A stretch of 62,162 bases of DNA from an uncultured Lachnospiraceae bacterium (GCA_937920345.1 CALGVA010000077.1:1-62162); one strand, 5' to 3'; counted from the first letter of the stretch, positions 18,929 through 29,095 are shown. Numbers and translations: made by a program. The notes: a model not told the origin generated them from the sequence alone.

Positions 18929-20203
18929 CTACTCCATTAGCGCCCGCAGCATTTCTTCCATACTCATCTTTCCGGCGATAAATTCATATTCGCCTGCATC
19001 ATAAGCAGCATACTGCTCATTCGTAATCTCCACCCCATCTACATAGCTTACACTGTAATATCCAATAGAATCCTCTTCGTCGGCATCCGGATATCCGTCC
19101 CCATTGGCATCGTCAAAATTATAAGTCACAACTTCCGTAACAGTCTTAAGTGAATATTGATCGTTCATCGACATATAGGTGCTATAACGAATCGCTCCCG
19201 CGTAGTCACTGTTATAATTCCTCACTCTGTTTCCTCCGGGAATATACTCGTATCCTGCATTTCCCATAACGCCGTATCCCCATTGTTCCATGAGCATATG
19301 AACCATTCCGTCATGATAAGTATACAGGCTGACCCAGAATCCGTTATCCGCGACCACCAGCTCCGGAATATCGTCTTCATCTAAATAAATCAAATCGCAA
19401 GTCAGTTCCGATTCGTATGATAACTCACACAGCCTGAGCACCGACGTATAGGCTTCTTTATAATTTGCAAATTCGCCGTTTTTCTTTTCGCCCAGCAGAT
19501 CTCTGATCCCGGCAATCGTCACAGGATTCGCCCTGTCCGATATGATTTCGGACAAAGTCCATTGTACGTTAAAATATCTGTAATCCTCCTTCTCATCGTG
19601 GGCAAATCCATAATAGACTGCAGCAAAAGTGGTATTGCCATAAGTCTCAATCAATACAATATCCGTACAGTTATCATAGTTGATGTCGAAAAAAGTCACG
19701 GCGTCAAGGCTGGTAAAGGACTGCCCTTCCAGATGATCCGGAACATACGGCTGAAGTGTCGTAAGGACCGCCCCGTCCTGCACAATCTGTATAACAGGTT
19801 CCTGTCCCTCCTCAGCGGGCGCATAAGGCACAAACCACACTTTGCCGTCATACTCACTCAGTTCCACCTCGAATGTCTGCTCGCTGATACAGTTCTCGCC
19901 AAACCGGTTTAGCAATTCATCTGCCTGCTGATGATCTGCAGTACTTTCCGCACTGCCTGCAGGCTCCGCCTCCTCTTCACTGCCATTGGCAGTCAGATCC
20001 CCGTCATCGATGACCTGTTCATATTCGCCGCCTCCTGAAACCGGCTGCGGCAAATCCGCCCCGTTTCCTTCCGCCTGTACAGTCTGCTCCTGCTCTGTTT
20101 CCGCCTGCTGTGCCCCGCACGCTGTAAGCAGTCCCGCAGTGAGCAGTAACAAAGCGGATGTACTTCTTCTGTTTCCCCGCTTTACAATGTTATCAAGTAT
20201 CAT
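18929..20203 (-). CDS. Hypothetical lipoprotein, 424 residues
   Basis: N-terminus with a membrane-spanning signal and lipobox (STSALLLLTAGLLTACG), then an acidic low-complexity linker (about 35-90) and a mature domain. The mature part has DITFFDINYDN-like strands (LDAVTFFDINYDNCTDIVLIE) and DDANGDGYPDADEEDS, an EF-hand-like calcium loop. This recalls FG-GAP/VCBS-like surface proteins, but I cannot name a family. The start has gaggggag upstream. It would be anchored at the outer face of the membrane. Confidence 0.75.
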   Translation of the reverse strand: MILDNIVKRGNRRSTSALLLLTAGLLTACGAQQAETEQEQTVQAEGNGADLPQPVSGGGEYEQVIDDGDLTANGSEEEAEPAGSAESTADHQQADELLNRFGENCISEQTFEVELSEYDGKVWFVPYAPAEEGQEPVIQIVQDGAVLTTLQPYVPDHLEGQSFTSLDAVTFFDINYDNCTDIVLIETYGNTTFAAVYYGFAHDEKEDYRYFNVQWTLSEIISDRANPVTIAGIRDLLGEKKNGEFANYKEAYTSVLRLCELSYESELTCDLIYLDEDDIPELVVADNGFWVSLYTYHDGMVHMLMEQWGYGVMGNAGYEYIPGGNRVRNYNSDYAGAIRYSTYMSMNDQYSLKTVTEVVTYNFDDANGDGYPDADEEDSIGYYSVSYVDGVEITNEQYAAYDAGEYEFIAGKMSMEEMLRALME

Positions 20204-20314
20204 TTGTATCTCCCCTCTTTCTTACTTTCCGTTATAGCACAAAGCAGCTTATGCCGCAACAGCCTGTCTACGGAACCGGCGGCTTCCGGGTTTTGTGAAG
20301 TGTTCGACCTTTCA

Positions 20315-20343
20315 TTGACAACTTTTCAGCAATCCGATATCAT
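20315..20343 (+). promoter_or_regulatory. Sigma-A promoter
   Basis: TTGACA, 17 bases, TATCAT, directly ahead of the membrane-protein gene at 20373; the start codon is 29 bases downstream of the -10 box. Confidence 0.7.
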
Positions 20344-20372
20344 AGATTAGAATCTGTATATAGGAGCCTCAC

Positions 20373-22133
20373 ATGAAGACAGCAGTAAACAGACTTATCA
20401 TTATTAATATCGTCGAAAGCTTTTTCACCGCATGGGCGTTTATGAAAGCGGGCAGAATGGAACCCGGCAATATTTTAGCCGGCGTTTTCTTTCTGCTTGC
20501 CTTTTTTCTTTACCGCAATATCAACAGCAGGCTTTTTGTGAAGCAGTTCGCATATGAAAAAAGAGTGCGAAGGACGGCCGCGGTACTGGCTGTTCTGTTC
20601 ACACTCTTCTATATGTTAGTGGATTATCCGCATTACATTGAAACATTGACGAACAGATTCTTTCAAGCGATTGTATTGACTGCTGTTTTTACAGGGTTCT
20701 GTGTCTGCTACTATAAACTGCTTCTATTTCTGTTTTCCTACAGCGGAGATAAAGATGTTTTGAAGAGACTGCTGTACCGGCAGGAAGGAAGACGCGAAAT
20801 CAAGCGGATGCCCCTGTACTGTTTCCTGGGATGTGTGCTCTGCTGGCTGCCTTATTTTCTGTATCAGTATCCGGGGATCATGACACCGGACAGCATCAAC
20901 CAGTTTGAACAGGTCCTGGGGCTGACCGGATACAGCAATCATCACCCGTTTGTTCATACCATGCTTTTTTCGCTGTTATATCATATCGGGTATGCGATAA
21001 CTTCTGATATGGTGGCCGCGGTTTCCTTTTATACCTTTTTCCAGATGTGTTTTCTCGCATTCAGCGTTTACTATTTTATTAAGACTCTGGAATTGTTCCA
21101 GATCCGGCAGGGAATCCAGGCGGGAATCACCCTGTTCTATGCACTGGTGCCCTATCATGCCGTATTTTCCGTTACGATCTGGAAGGATATCCCTTTTGCG
21201 GCGGTTGTACTCCTTTTGAGCTGTTCCATGCTTCGCATGGCACGGGAAATTCGCCTGCGTGAACTGGCAATGTTTGTCTTTGCAGGCATAATGATCTGTC
21301 TCATGCGTTCGAACGGCTGGTACGGATTCCTGTTCTGTGTGCCTTTTCTGCTGTTCTTTTACCGCAGGCAGGCCAAAATCATGGCGCCGGCCATCCTGGG
21401 GATTCTGTTTGCGGCAGTCATTGTCAAATATCCGGTCATGAATGCCCTGCATGTGACACAGCCCGACCTGGTCGAATCGCTTTCCATTCCTGTTCAGCAG
21501 ATTGCGGCGGTTCTGTGTCATGACAGAGAACTGACTCCGGATCAACAGGCGCTGATCGATCAGGTGATTGATACCACCTATATCAAGGACTTGTATAATC
21601 CGACATTTGCGGATAATATGAAGGAACTGGTACGCGCGGGAAATCCTGCATATCTGGCGGAGCATAAACGGGAATATCTGAAGCTGTGGGCTTCGTTGGG
21701 CTATACATATCCGGGAGATTACCTGCAGGCTTATATCAATCAGACCTATGGCTACTGGTATCCGGACTCTTTCTATCCTGTGGCGGAAGGAGAGGGGATC
21801 AGCGCTACAAGGCTGGGTGTATCACACACGCCGCTGATCGGCGGTCCGGTCGTCATTAAGATCAAGGAAATATCCCTGAAGCTCGGCAGTATGCTTCCGG
21901 TTTACGGACTGCTGTGGAGTATGGGGTTTGCTTTTCATGTGCTTCTATTCTGCATCGGCAACGCTTTCGCAAGGGATGAGAAAAAGAAGCTGGTCTGTTA
22001 TCTGCCGGGTTTTGCACTATATCTGACGGTTATGATTGCCACGCCCGTGGCCACCGATTTCAGATACGTATATTTTATGGTATTTGCGCTGCCCTTCTAT
22101 CTGATAACGGCAGTGATGGAACCGGCATCCTGA
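20373..22133 (+). CDS. Polytopic membrane protein, DUF6020-like
   Basis: 586 residues with about 12 hydrophobic segments. A conserved-looking stretch is YPGIMTPDSINQFEQVLGLT followed by YSNHHPFVHTMLFSLLYHIGY, on an external loop, which matches what I recall of the DUF6020 family (proteins with a GT-C glycosyltransferase-like topology). A second extracellular domain lies around 390-470. Function unknown; a role in cell-envelope glycan modification is inference from topology. It has its own promoter and no operon partner. Confidence 0.75.
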   Translation: MKTAVNRLIIINIVESFFTAWAFMKAGRMEPGNILAGVFFLLAFFLYRNINSRLFVKQFAYEKRVRRTAAVLAVLFTLFYMLVDYPHYIETLTNRFFQAIVLTAVFTGFCVCYYKLLLFLFSYSGDKDVLKRLLYRQEGRREIKRMPLYCFLGCVLCWLPYFLYQYPGIMTPDSINQFEQVLGLTGYSNHHPFVHTMLFSLLYHIGYAITSDMVAAVSFYTFFQMCFLAFSVYYFIKTLELFQIRQGIQAGITLFYALVPYHAVFSVTIWKDIPFAAVVLLLSCSMLRMAREIRLRELAMFVFAGIMICLMRSNGWYGFLFCVPFLLFFYRRQAKIMAPAILGILFAAVIVKYPVMNALHVTQPDLVESLSIPVQQIAAVLCHDRELTPDQQALIDQVIDTTYIKDLYNPTFADNMKELVRAGNPAYLAEHKREYLKLWASLGYTYPGDYLQAYINQTYGYWYPDSFYPVAEGEGISATRLGVSHTPLIGGPVVIKIKEISLKLGSMLPVYGLLWSMGFAFHVLLFCIGNAFARDEKKKLVCYLPGFALYLTVMIATPVATDFRYVYFMVFALPFYLITAVMEPAS

Positions 22134-22243
22134 CCTTGATCCCTGGTGCAAAAGCCGTTTACTGCAGGCAGGGAGATATCCGATGCTTCGGCTCATAATT
22201 GCCGCCTGCACAATGTCCGGGCACAGCGGATAAGACCAGCATC

Positions 22244-23449
22244 CTATCTCACCTTCACAAACATCCTTCTGATCAGTAAAAGTGCCGCGGCACCAATCAC
22301 CGTATACACGATCACCACCATTGCCGTATACGAAATCACCACATTCCCCGCCGCATAGCTCACATACGATCCCATGACATCTTCAAGATTAAACGCCCTG
22401 ACCGGAAAAAGATAATTGATATGGTTCCACAGCCCGCTCTGCTTACTCATCGGGAAGAACGCCGGCGCGATGATAACCGCCATGCCGATAACCAGCGTTG
22501 CCAGCGATGAGCGCAGCCCCGCTGAGCAGCACAGAAGTGCGAGCGCAATTGCAGACCCGATCAGCAGAAGAAGCCCGAACATCCCCAGACATGTCTGTCC
22601 TATGGTCATATTATACGGTATCACCGGATTCCACAGCTGTACCGGCAGATCCGCCCCCGGCAGTCCCAGAAGCAGCGCAGCAGGCACGACCGCGAGCAGC
22701 GCTCCGCCCGTCAGATATCCCACTGTAAAGAGTGCGGCAACCCCGATTTTCGACCGCACCAGCCTGTCCTTGCCGTATTTCGTCGTAAGCAGCAGATACG
22801 CCGCACCGGACTCATATTCCGAGGAGAAAACAGAACTTACACATATGACAACGACAAACCACAGATAAAATCCCGCGAACATCATTTCTCCCACTTGATT
22901 CATCACGCTCTTACTGCCCCAGCGAAACGGCACGTTCGTCCGGCCGGCTTTCGCGATCCAGTATGCTTTCTCTGCCTCCGTATAGTTGCCGTATGAGAAA
23001 TCCATATTAAGATAATCCGTGATCTTCTCCATGCGGTGCTCATAAAAATGCGCGCCTTCACTCACGTCAACCTTATCCAGCGCATCCATATCCGTATTTT
23101 TACTCCGCATATCCGTATAATTCTTAGACACAAAATAGAACATGTCGCCCAGCGGTCTGATGATTTCCGTATATGCGTCATCACTCTCAAGATCTATACC
23201 GCGGCTCTGGATGTCCCTGATCAGATCCGTCACATACGCTTCCGTGATGACATCCGTCTGCGACTGCGCCAGTTCTTCCTGCATCCGGTATGCCGCGACT
23301 CCCTCTATGTAACTGTCCGTCGCGGCATCATAGCAGATTTCCTGTGTAATATAGTTGTACACACAGATGCCGATCAAAAGATACCCCAAAAGCATTGCAG
23401 CCAAATTCAGTCTTCTCTCAAATATTTTCTTCCACTCATATCGCATCAT
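22244..23449 (-). CDS. ABC-2 type export permease
   Basis: About 401 residues. The best start is ATG 23449, 6 bases after GGAG; the ATG at 23461 has no site. One N-terminal membrane segment (LAAMLLGYLLIGICVYNYI), a large extracellular domain (about 35-170), then five membrane segments at the C-terminal end, the layout of ABC-2 permeases of the YhaP/NatB type. It is the last gene of a group with an ATPase (23582-24322), a membrane protein (24372-25157) and an ECF sigma factor (25138-25608). Substrate unknown; such sets often handle peptide or antibiotic stress. Confidence 0.82.
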   Translation of the reverse strand: MMRYEWKKIFERRLNLAAMLLGYLLIGICVYNYITQEICYDAATDSYIEGVAAYRMQEELAQSQTDVITEAYVTDLIRDIQSRGIDLESDDAYTEIIRPLGDMFYFVSKNYTDMRSKNTDMDALDKVDVSEGAHFYEHRMEKITDYLNMDFSYGNYTEAEKAYWIAKAGRTNVPFRWGSKSVMNQVGEMMFAGFYLWFVVVICVSSVFSSEYESGAAYLLLTTKYGKDRLVRSKIGVAALFTVGYLTGGALLAVVPAALLLGLPGADLPVQLWNPVIPYNMTIGQTCLGMFGLLLLIGSAIALALLCCSAGLRSSLATLVIGMAVIIAPAFFPMSKQSGLWNHINYLFPVRAFNLEDVMGSYVSYAAGNVVISYTAMVVIVYTVIGAAALLLIRRMFVKVR

Positions 23450-23581
23450 AGTTTTCTCCATTTCTACGCTGCTTTTGTCTCAACTATGTTGAGACGTCGC
23501 ATTAACAAATAAGTTTATAAGCAAGAAAAACCGTTTCTCCCGCCCCGTTCACCGATTGTACACTTCACATCCGTCTGTTCA

Positions 23582-24322
23582 TCATTCACTGAAATAAAAC
23601 AGATAAAGCTTCTCCAGATTAAACTTCTCCGGTTCTTCAGTTCCCGCAACTTCCATATAATGCTCCTTTAAATCTTCCAGCGTTCCCTGTGCAATAAACT
23701 GTCCCTGTTTCATCAGAAAGATCCAGTCTGCGATCTCTTCCACATCTGATACGATATGCGTAGAGAGAATGACGATCCGATCCCTGCCGAGTTCCGCAAT
23801 CATGTTGCGGAAACGCACCCGCTCTTTCGGATCGAGGCCCGCTGTCGGTTCGTCCAGAATCAGAATCTTCGGATCGTTTAACAATGCCTGTGCGATCCCC
23901 AGCCGCTGCCGCATACCGCCCGAAAAAGTCTTGATCTTATGCCGCATTTCAGCTTCCAGCCCCACCTTCTGCAGCAGGAGCCTGCTCTGCTTCCCGGCAT
24001 AGCTTCGATCCAGTCCTTTCAAAGACGCGATATACAGCATAAACTCCATAGCGGTAAAGTTAGGATAATAGCCGAAATCCTGCGGCAGATACCCCAGCAG
24101 ATCCCGATACCTTCCTCCCATAGCGCCGACATCCTCCCCGTCCAGACGAATCTCCCCGCTACTGATCTCTGCAATGCCGCAGATCATGCGCATCAAAGTT
24201 GTTTTGCCCGCACCGTTGGCACCGAGCAGACCATATACGCCTTCTTTCAGTACAACATTTAGACGATCCACCGCGATTTTATTTTTATATTGTTTGGTCA
24301 CTCTGTCTAATATCAGTTCCAT
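23582..24322 (-). CDS. ABC exporter ATP-binding protein
   Basis: 246 residues from the ATG at 24322 (GGAAAGGAT 7 bases before); earlier in-frame ATGs at 24355 and 24331 are less well placed. Walker A GLLGANGAGKTTLMR, Q loop, signature SGGMRQRLGIAQALL, Walker B ILILDEPTAGLDP and the switch His in VILSTHIVSDVEE are all intact. It pairs with the ABC-2 permease 120 bases downstream. Confidence 0.92.
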   Translation of the reverse strand: MELILDRVTKQYKNKIAVDRLNVVLKEGVYGLLGANGAGKTTLMRMICGIAEISSGEIRLDGEDVGAMGGRYRDLLGYLPQDFGYYPNFTAMEFMLYIASLKGLDRSYAGKQSRLLLQKVGLEAEMRHKIKTFSGGMRQRLGIAQALLNDPKILILDEPTAGLDPKERVRFRNMIAELGRDRIVILSTHIVSDVEEIADWIFLMKQGQFIAQGTLEDLKEHYMEVAGTEEPEKFNLEKLYLFYFSE

Positions 24323-24371
24323 TGTTTTCATCCTTTCCACAAGTTCTGTCATCAATACCCCGTCAACTCTG

Positions 24372-25157
24372 TTAAGTATCTATTGTATACTGCACAATCG
24401 CCTCATAGTTTGACAGTTTTCCGTTCAGGCGAATCAGCTGACGCATGCCAACTGCAGCCGCAATGCCGCATATGATACACCACACCCTGAAATAAGCCGG
24501 CTGATACCATCCAAAGTACCCCGTATTTCCGACGACTGCCAGTCCTGCCGTCAGCGCGTACACTCCCATTACCGCACTCCGCAGCAAGTCTCCCTCAAAA
24601 CGCTGCATCAAACAGAACAACGCTGCCGTCACAATGATCATAGGCGTAAATCCGTACACAAGAAGCTGCCCTGCCTCTGCCTCTATGCGGGAATGCAGAC
24701 AGAGAACACATATCACCAGAATAATTGCATGCATGACGCAGAGCACCGACATGCGGATCATCACCGCACTTCGCAGAGAATACTTCGTCACATACTCTAT
24801 TTCCAGCATGCTTTTCTGGTACACTTTTGTAACCTGCTCCACGGTCAGAAGCACCAGCAGCGGTGTCAGAATCGAGACCGTCACAAGAATCCCGCTGCTG
24901 CTGTCTTTACCCCCTAAATGCGACACCCCGTACCGCACCATATACCAGAAAACCACAATCCACAGCGCCTGCCAGATCAGGCAGTACCTGCCGAGATATC
25001 CGATCTGCTCCCATATAAAATTCCACACATTCCCCCGGATGCGCACTATACCGGTCTGCATGAGTTCCCGGATTCTGCGTTCTTTATTTTCCGGCACAAT
25101 CTTCTCGCATGCCGCCGCATACTGCTGCAGCCTTTTCTCAATCTCCCTTTGTCCCAT
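24372..25157 (-). CDS. Membrane protein of the sigma/ABC operon, possible anti-sigma or transporter subunit
   Basis: 261 residues. The soluble N-terminus (about 1-50) is followed by six hydrophobic segments. Strong site aaggagg. The first 20 bases overlap the end of the ECF sigma gene, which implies translational coupling. Its position between a sigma factor and an ABC exporter suggests either an anti-sigma sensor or a second membrane subunit. No zinc-binding HxxxCxxC is present. No family was recognised. Confidence 0.72.
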   Translation of the reverse strand: MGQREIEKRLQQYAAACEKIVPENKERRIRELMQTGIVRIRGNVWNFIWEQIGYLGRYCLIWQALWIVVFWYMVRYGVSHLGGKDSSSGILVTVSILTPLLVLLTVEQVTKVYQKSMLEIEYVTKYSLRSAVMIRMSVLCVMHAIILVICVLCLHSRIEAEAGQLLVYGFTPMIIVTAALFCLMQRFEGDLLRSAVMGVYALTAGLAVVGNTGYFGWYQPAYFRVWCIICGIAAAVGMRQLIRLNGKLSNYEAIVQYTIDT

Positions 25158-25608
25158 AAGCGCCTCCTTCCATTGCGGCCAACATTTCCAGCCCTTTTTT
25201 CACCCGGTATTTCGTCAGAGACAGCCCGATTCCCAGAACTTCCGCAATATCACGGTACCGCATATTCTGGAAATATCGCAGCACAACCGCCTCCCTGAAC
25301 TCTTCCGGCAGACTCATAACCATCTGCTTTATAACTACCGTCTCCTCTATACCCTGTCCTGTTTCCTGTTCCGGGATTTCCGCCATGAAGAGAGGGGTAT
25401 TTTTCCTGTAGTAGTCGCGGCATTTATTCCCGGCAATCGTGTAGAGATAGTTTCCGGTCTTACCCATGTGGCGGTATTCCTGATAGTGCTCTATGAAGCT
25501 TACAAAAGTATCCTGGCATAAGTCCTCCGCTGCAGCACGGCTTTCCACATGATGATAGCAATAGCGGAATATCTCGTCATAATACTTTCGTATGATTTTC
25601 TCAAGCAC
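25138..25608 (-). CDS. ECF RNA polymerase sigma factor
   Basis: 156 residues from the GTG at 25608, which is preceded by GGGAGG at a good distance; the ATG at 25629 is not. Region 2 is visible as YYDEIFRYCYHHVESRAAAEDLCQDTFV, region 4 as MSLPEEFREAVVLRYFQNMRYRDIAEVLG. First gene of the sigma/membrane protein/ABC operon, and probably its own activator. Confidence 0.9.
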   Translation of the reverse strand: MLEKIIRKYYDEIFRYCYHHVESRAAAEDLCQDTFVSFIEHYQEYRHMGKTGNYLYTIAGNKCRDYYRKNTPLFMAEIPEQETGQGIEETVVIKQMVMSLPEEFREAVVLRYFQNMRYRDIAEVLGIGLSLTKYRVKKGLEMLAAMEGGAYGTKGD

Positions 25609-25702
25609 AGATTCACCTCCCTCACACATACAAAACTTCCTCTCTGTCTTATATAACGATTAACACACATAAAAAGTCAAACAAATTATTTAAACAAGAA
25701 AC

Positions 25703-25751
25703 AAAAAAAGTATAGCAGGAGCCGCTTCCATGCAGTCCTGCCATACTTTTT
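25703..25751 (-). terminator. Terminator of the secreted GH53 gene
   Basis: AAAAAGTATAGCAGGA pairs with TCCTGCCATACTTTTT, one internal mismatch, loop of 15 bases. T tracts on both strands allow bidirectional action, but only the - strand gene ending at 25807 reads into it. Confidence 0.8.
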
Positions 25752-25806
25752 ATAGAATATACTCTTAACTTAAAGGGAGAAAATATCGTCCTGTCTGTAC
25801 GAATCC

Positions 25807-27909
25807 CTAATCGGAAATCTTGTTCAGTGTGAAATCGTCTACAGTTCCCCAGCTCTTCTTGTTACACTTCATGCGCACACCGATCGTAAGTTTGCCGTCC
25901 GTAACCTTGATCTCCGGAATCGTAGGCTCCTGCCATGCCACCCATGTCGTTACCATGAAGGGCTCTGTCATCTCTTCGCCGCCGGCAATCGCATATAATT
26001 CCATCTCACAGTCGTCCGACACGTCGCCGCCCTGCGCATAAGCAGTCAGCTGATAAGTGCCCGGCTCTAAATCCGTCAGTTCCTGCTCAATCGAGAAATC
26101 CATATCAGAGTCTTCCGACCAGAAGTGGAATGCCATTTCTCCTGTATGTGCATCGTCCGCCTTCTGCTGGAAGTCGGTCGGATTATCATCCCCTTCGTAC
26201 GTCACCTTCCACATGGAAGTATCCGCATCCTCGAAGCTCGGATTCTGCACGTAGTTGAGCATGACAACCTCTATATATGCGGTTACAGTCGTGCCGTCCG
26301 CCAATGTACCGGTCACTTCATACTCGCCGCCGACACTCGTATCGATTGCGGCAACCTGCGCTTCATCCCACGTAACAGTCTCCTGTTTATTCGCCGAGCG
26401 GTCATTATAGATTACGTCAATTGTCTCGGGAAGTTCCAGTTCACTGCCCACACCGCACGAAACACTGACATCCGGAACAGAATCCACAGCAAGAGGCGCT
26501 GTCGAACCATGTTTTAAATACTTAAATACATTCAGGGAAGCCAGCGGATGTCCCTCAAAATCGAACATCGCCTGATTATCCCACGAGCAGCCGCCGTAAT
26601 AGAGTCCTGCATCATCCGGATCATAATCCGACGCATAGCTGCTTGCCCAGCCGCTTCCGTATTTCTCCCAGATCGGAGAATTATCTTCCGTCGCTTTGCC
26701 TACCGGAATCCAGGTTCCTTCCCAGTAGAAAATGCCGAGTACATTCGCTTCATGCGCCGCCTCGCAGACATCACGGATCATAGTCGCCTGGCTCTGCACG
26801 GTAGCGGCGTATCCCTCAACCGCACCGTCAATACCGTCGAAGCTGTTCGCAGTACCGTCGCCGTCCTCCGTCGTGTAAGCATAAGATGTCTCTGCAATTA
26901 CCACCTGCTTACCGTATGTATCCTGAATATGTCTGGCAACCGCCTGCATATTCTCATTCGTACCGTCCCAGAACGGATAGTAGGATAAACCGAGAATATC
27001 ATAATCCACTTCCATGTTTTTCAGGTTGGAAACAAGCCCGTCGATCTGTCCGTTATCCTCGATATTGGTGTAATGTACCACGATCTGAATATCCTTGCCG
27101 TAAGCTTCCGCTGTTTCACGGACGCCGCGGCTCCCGGCACTTAAGAGAGTCGAAACATTCGGAAGGAACGATTCGCCGGACATGCCGTTATTGATCTCAT
27201 TGCCGATCTGCACCATGCCTACGTCCACACCGGCATCGAGTATCTGTGTCAGACTGTCTTTCGTAAATTCATAGAGTGCGTCGCTCTTTTCCTCAACGCT
27301 CATGCCTTCCCACGCCTTGGGCGCATGCTGTCTCTTCGGGTCCGCCCAGAAATCAGAGTAGTGGAAGTCAATGCATACCTTCATACCGTACTTCGTCGCG
27401 CGTTTGCCAAGTTCAATGGCCGTCGGCACGTCATTGTTACCGCCGCCGTATCCGTTGCCGTTCTCGTCGTAAGGATCATTCCAGACCCGGATACGGATAT
27501 AATTTACGCCGGACTGTGCCAGTGTCATGAAGACATCCTGCTCCTCGCCTTCATAATTATAGTATTTCACGCCGCTGTTCTCTTCCACGAGTACGGCGGA
27601 TGCGTCCATACCGCGGATAAAATCATCGGAAATATCCGGAATCGGCTCTATATAGATCTCGGACTCTTCCGGTCCGTCCGGCAGCGGAAATGATGTTGCT
27701 TCTATAACCGCCGGCTCCTTGGGCGTCTGCGCCGTTTCCGTCTCCTCTGTCTCTTCCGGCTCCTGCGTTTCCGGTGTTTCCTGCACTTCCTCCGCCTCCG
27801 CAGCAGGCGCAGCCTTGTCGGCATCATCTGCTCCGCAGCCTGTCAATGCTGAGACGCTGAGACTGACACTGAGACACAGAGCCAGTAATTTCATGTAACG
27901 TCTTTTCAT
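25807..27909 (-). CDS. Secreted arabinogalactan endo-beta-1,4-galactanase, GH53, with C-terminal carbohydrate-binding module
   Basis: 700 residues. Lipoprotein signal with lipobox ALTGC at about 20-25, then an acidic Glu/Thr/Pro linker. GH53 barrel about 95-440: acid/base in VQIGNEINNG, nucleophile in VVIAETSYAYT. A bacterial Ig-like domain (about 470-560) follows, and then a beta-sandwich beginning YVQNPSFEDADTSMWKV, which resembles galactan-binding CBM61-type modules. It cuts beta-1,4-galactan of pectin at the cell surface. It follows the second GH53 gene (28067-29095) on the same strand, so both are probably made together. Confidence 0.92.
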   Translation of the reverse strand: MKRRYMKLLALCLSVSLSVSALTGCGADDADKAAPAAEAEEVQETPETQEPEETEETETAQTPKEPAVIEATSFPLPDGPEESEIYIEPIPDISDDFIRGMDASAVLVEENSGVKYYNYEGEEQDVFMTLAQSGVNYIRIRVWNDPYDENGNGYGGGNNDVPTAIELGKRATKYGMKVCIDFHYSDFWADPKRQHAPKAWEGMSVEEKSDALYEFTKDSLTQILDAGVDVGMVQIGNEINNGMSGESFLPNVSTLLSAGSRGVRETAEAYGKDIQIVVHYTNIEDNGQIDGLVSNLKNMEVDYDILGLSYYPFWDGTNENMQAVARHIQDTYGKQVVIAETSYAYTTEDGDGTANSFDGIDGAVEGYAATVQSQATMIRDVCEAAHEANVLGIFYWEGTWIPVGKATEDNSPIWEKYGSGWASSYASDYDPDDAGLYYGGCSWDNQAMFDFEGHPLASLNVFKYLKHGSTAPLAVDSVPDVSVSCGVGSELELPETIDVIYNDRSANKQETVTWDEAQVAAIDTSVGGEYEVTGTLADGTTVTAYIEVVMLNYVQNPSFEDADTSMWKVTYEGDDNPTDFQQKADDAHTGEMAFHFWSEDSDMDFSIEQELTDLEPGTYQLTAYAQGGDVSDDCEMELYAIAGGEEMTEPFMVTTWVAWQEPTIPEIKVTDGKLTIGVRMKCNKKSWGTVDDFTLNKISD

Positions 27910-28066
27910 AGTAATAGTCCTCCCATCTTATAAGTAATATATCTGTCAGCACCCTTACTCCACTCCCGCCATGCCGCCGCACGCTTACCGCATGGCGTCG
28001 GAACAGGCGCCGAATTACAAAGTTCACGCCGCCGAAATACACTTTCCTATTCCGTCCCAGATCCTG

Positions 28067-29095
28067 TCACCTGCTGTCGGCATAAGCGCTCATCGCTTTC
28101 GTAAACCGCAGCCGGTTCTCTCCTGCCGTCACCGCAGCGCCCAGAATATAATGATCCGGCAGCAGGTCGGCTCCCACCTCAGGCTCCCAGTAGAAAAGTC
28201 CGAGTCCCTGTCCATCCGGTACCGCCTTGACCGCGCGCACCACGCTGCGCAGAAGCTGATATGTTTCCTCCGCCTCGTTCTCCGGTCCGCCGATCTCACT
28301 CAACAGTACAGGCTTACGATACTTCCCCGCAAGTCCGGTCAGTGTCTCCTGCAGTTTCTGCTCATCATGTTCGACCTTCGTCCAATACGGATAATAGGAA
28401 AGTCCTATCAGATCCGTCTGTCCCCCGTATGCGAAGAATGTGTCATAGAACCGCTCACATCGGCAATAATCCGTTCCGCAGTTGACATGCGTTACGACAA
28501 GACACGACGGACAGCATGCCTTAACCGCCCTGTACCCCTCGTTTAGTAAGGTCACAAGCTGTTCCGGCTGTTCCGCAAAGCTTCCTGCCGGAAGCAGGAT
28601 CCCTGACTCAACCTCATTTCCTACCTGCACCCAGTCCGGACAGATGTCATGTGCTTTCATAAGCTGCAATACCTCTTCGGTATGCTGTGCCACCCGCTTG
28701 CACATCTTCTCGAAGTCATCGTTCTCCCACGCCGCAGGAATATCCTGAAATACCGGGTCTGCAAAATGATCGCTGTAATGGAAATCCAGCATAAGCTTCA
28801 TATTCTGCTGCTTTACTCTGGCCGCCATCGTAAGTACACTCTCTTTATCACAGAAGCCGAGCATACATTCCTCGCCGCCGGTCATCCCGCCTGCAAGCTC
28901 TCTCTCCGGCTTCCGCCAGAAAGCCTCCTTCGGCGGATTTACAAAAACCCGCAGCCGCACAGCATTGGCTCCCATGTCCCTCAGCGCTGCGACCGGATCT
29001 GTCTGGCTGCCGTTTTCATCAATCCAGCTGACACCCCGTGATTCTAACTGGCTTACCCAGCCGAGATCCGCGCCATATATAAAATCCCGTGACAT
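28067..29095 (-). CDS. Cytoplasmic GH53 galactanase
   Basis: 342 residues from the ATG at 29095 (strong site ggaaggagg; a longer frame to 29230 has no site). Single GH53 domain: DFIYGADLGWVSQLESRG at the start, acid/base in WVQVGNEVESG, nucleophile in PVLLSEIGGPENE, and LGLFYWEPEV near the end. There is no signal peptide or accessory module, unlike the sister gene downstream, so it probably acts on imported galacto-oligosaccharides inside the cell. It is divergent from the AraC regulator at 29382. Confidence 0.9.
   Translation of the reverse strand: MSRDFIYGADLGWVSQLESRGVSWIDENGSQTDPVAALRDMGANAVRLRVFVNPPKEAFWRKPERELAGGMTGGEECMLGFCDKESVLTMAARVKQQNMKLMLDFHYSDHFADPVFQDIPAAWENDDFEKMCKRVAQHTEEVLQLMKAHDICPDWVQVGNEVESGILLPAGSFAEQPEQLVTLLNEGYRAVKACCPSCLVVTHVNCGTDYCRCERFYDTFFAYGGQTDLIGLSYYPYWTKVEHDEQKLQETLTGLAGKYRKPVLLSEIGGPENEAEETYQLLRSVVRAVKAVPDGQGLGLFYWEPEVGADLLPDHYILGAAVTAGENRLRFTKAMSAYADSR

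Noticed and set aside
20333..20340. TCCGATAT, a sigma-28-like -10 box before the DUF6020-like gene
   Set aside because: No TAA-type -35 box at the 12-base spacing, while a better TTGACA-N17-TATCAT promoter overlaps it.
27966..27995. GC-rich CGCCATGC/GCATGGCG stem after the cytoplasmic GH53 gene, as a terminator
   Set aside because: No T tract follows on the - strand, so it is not called as a terminator.
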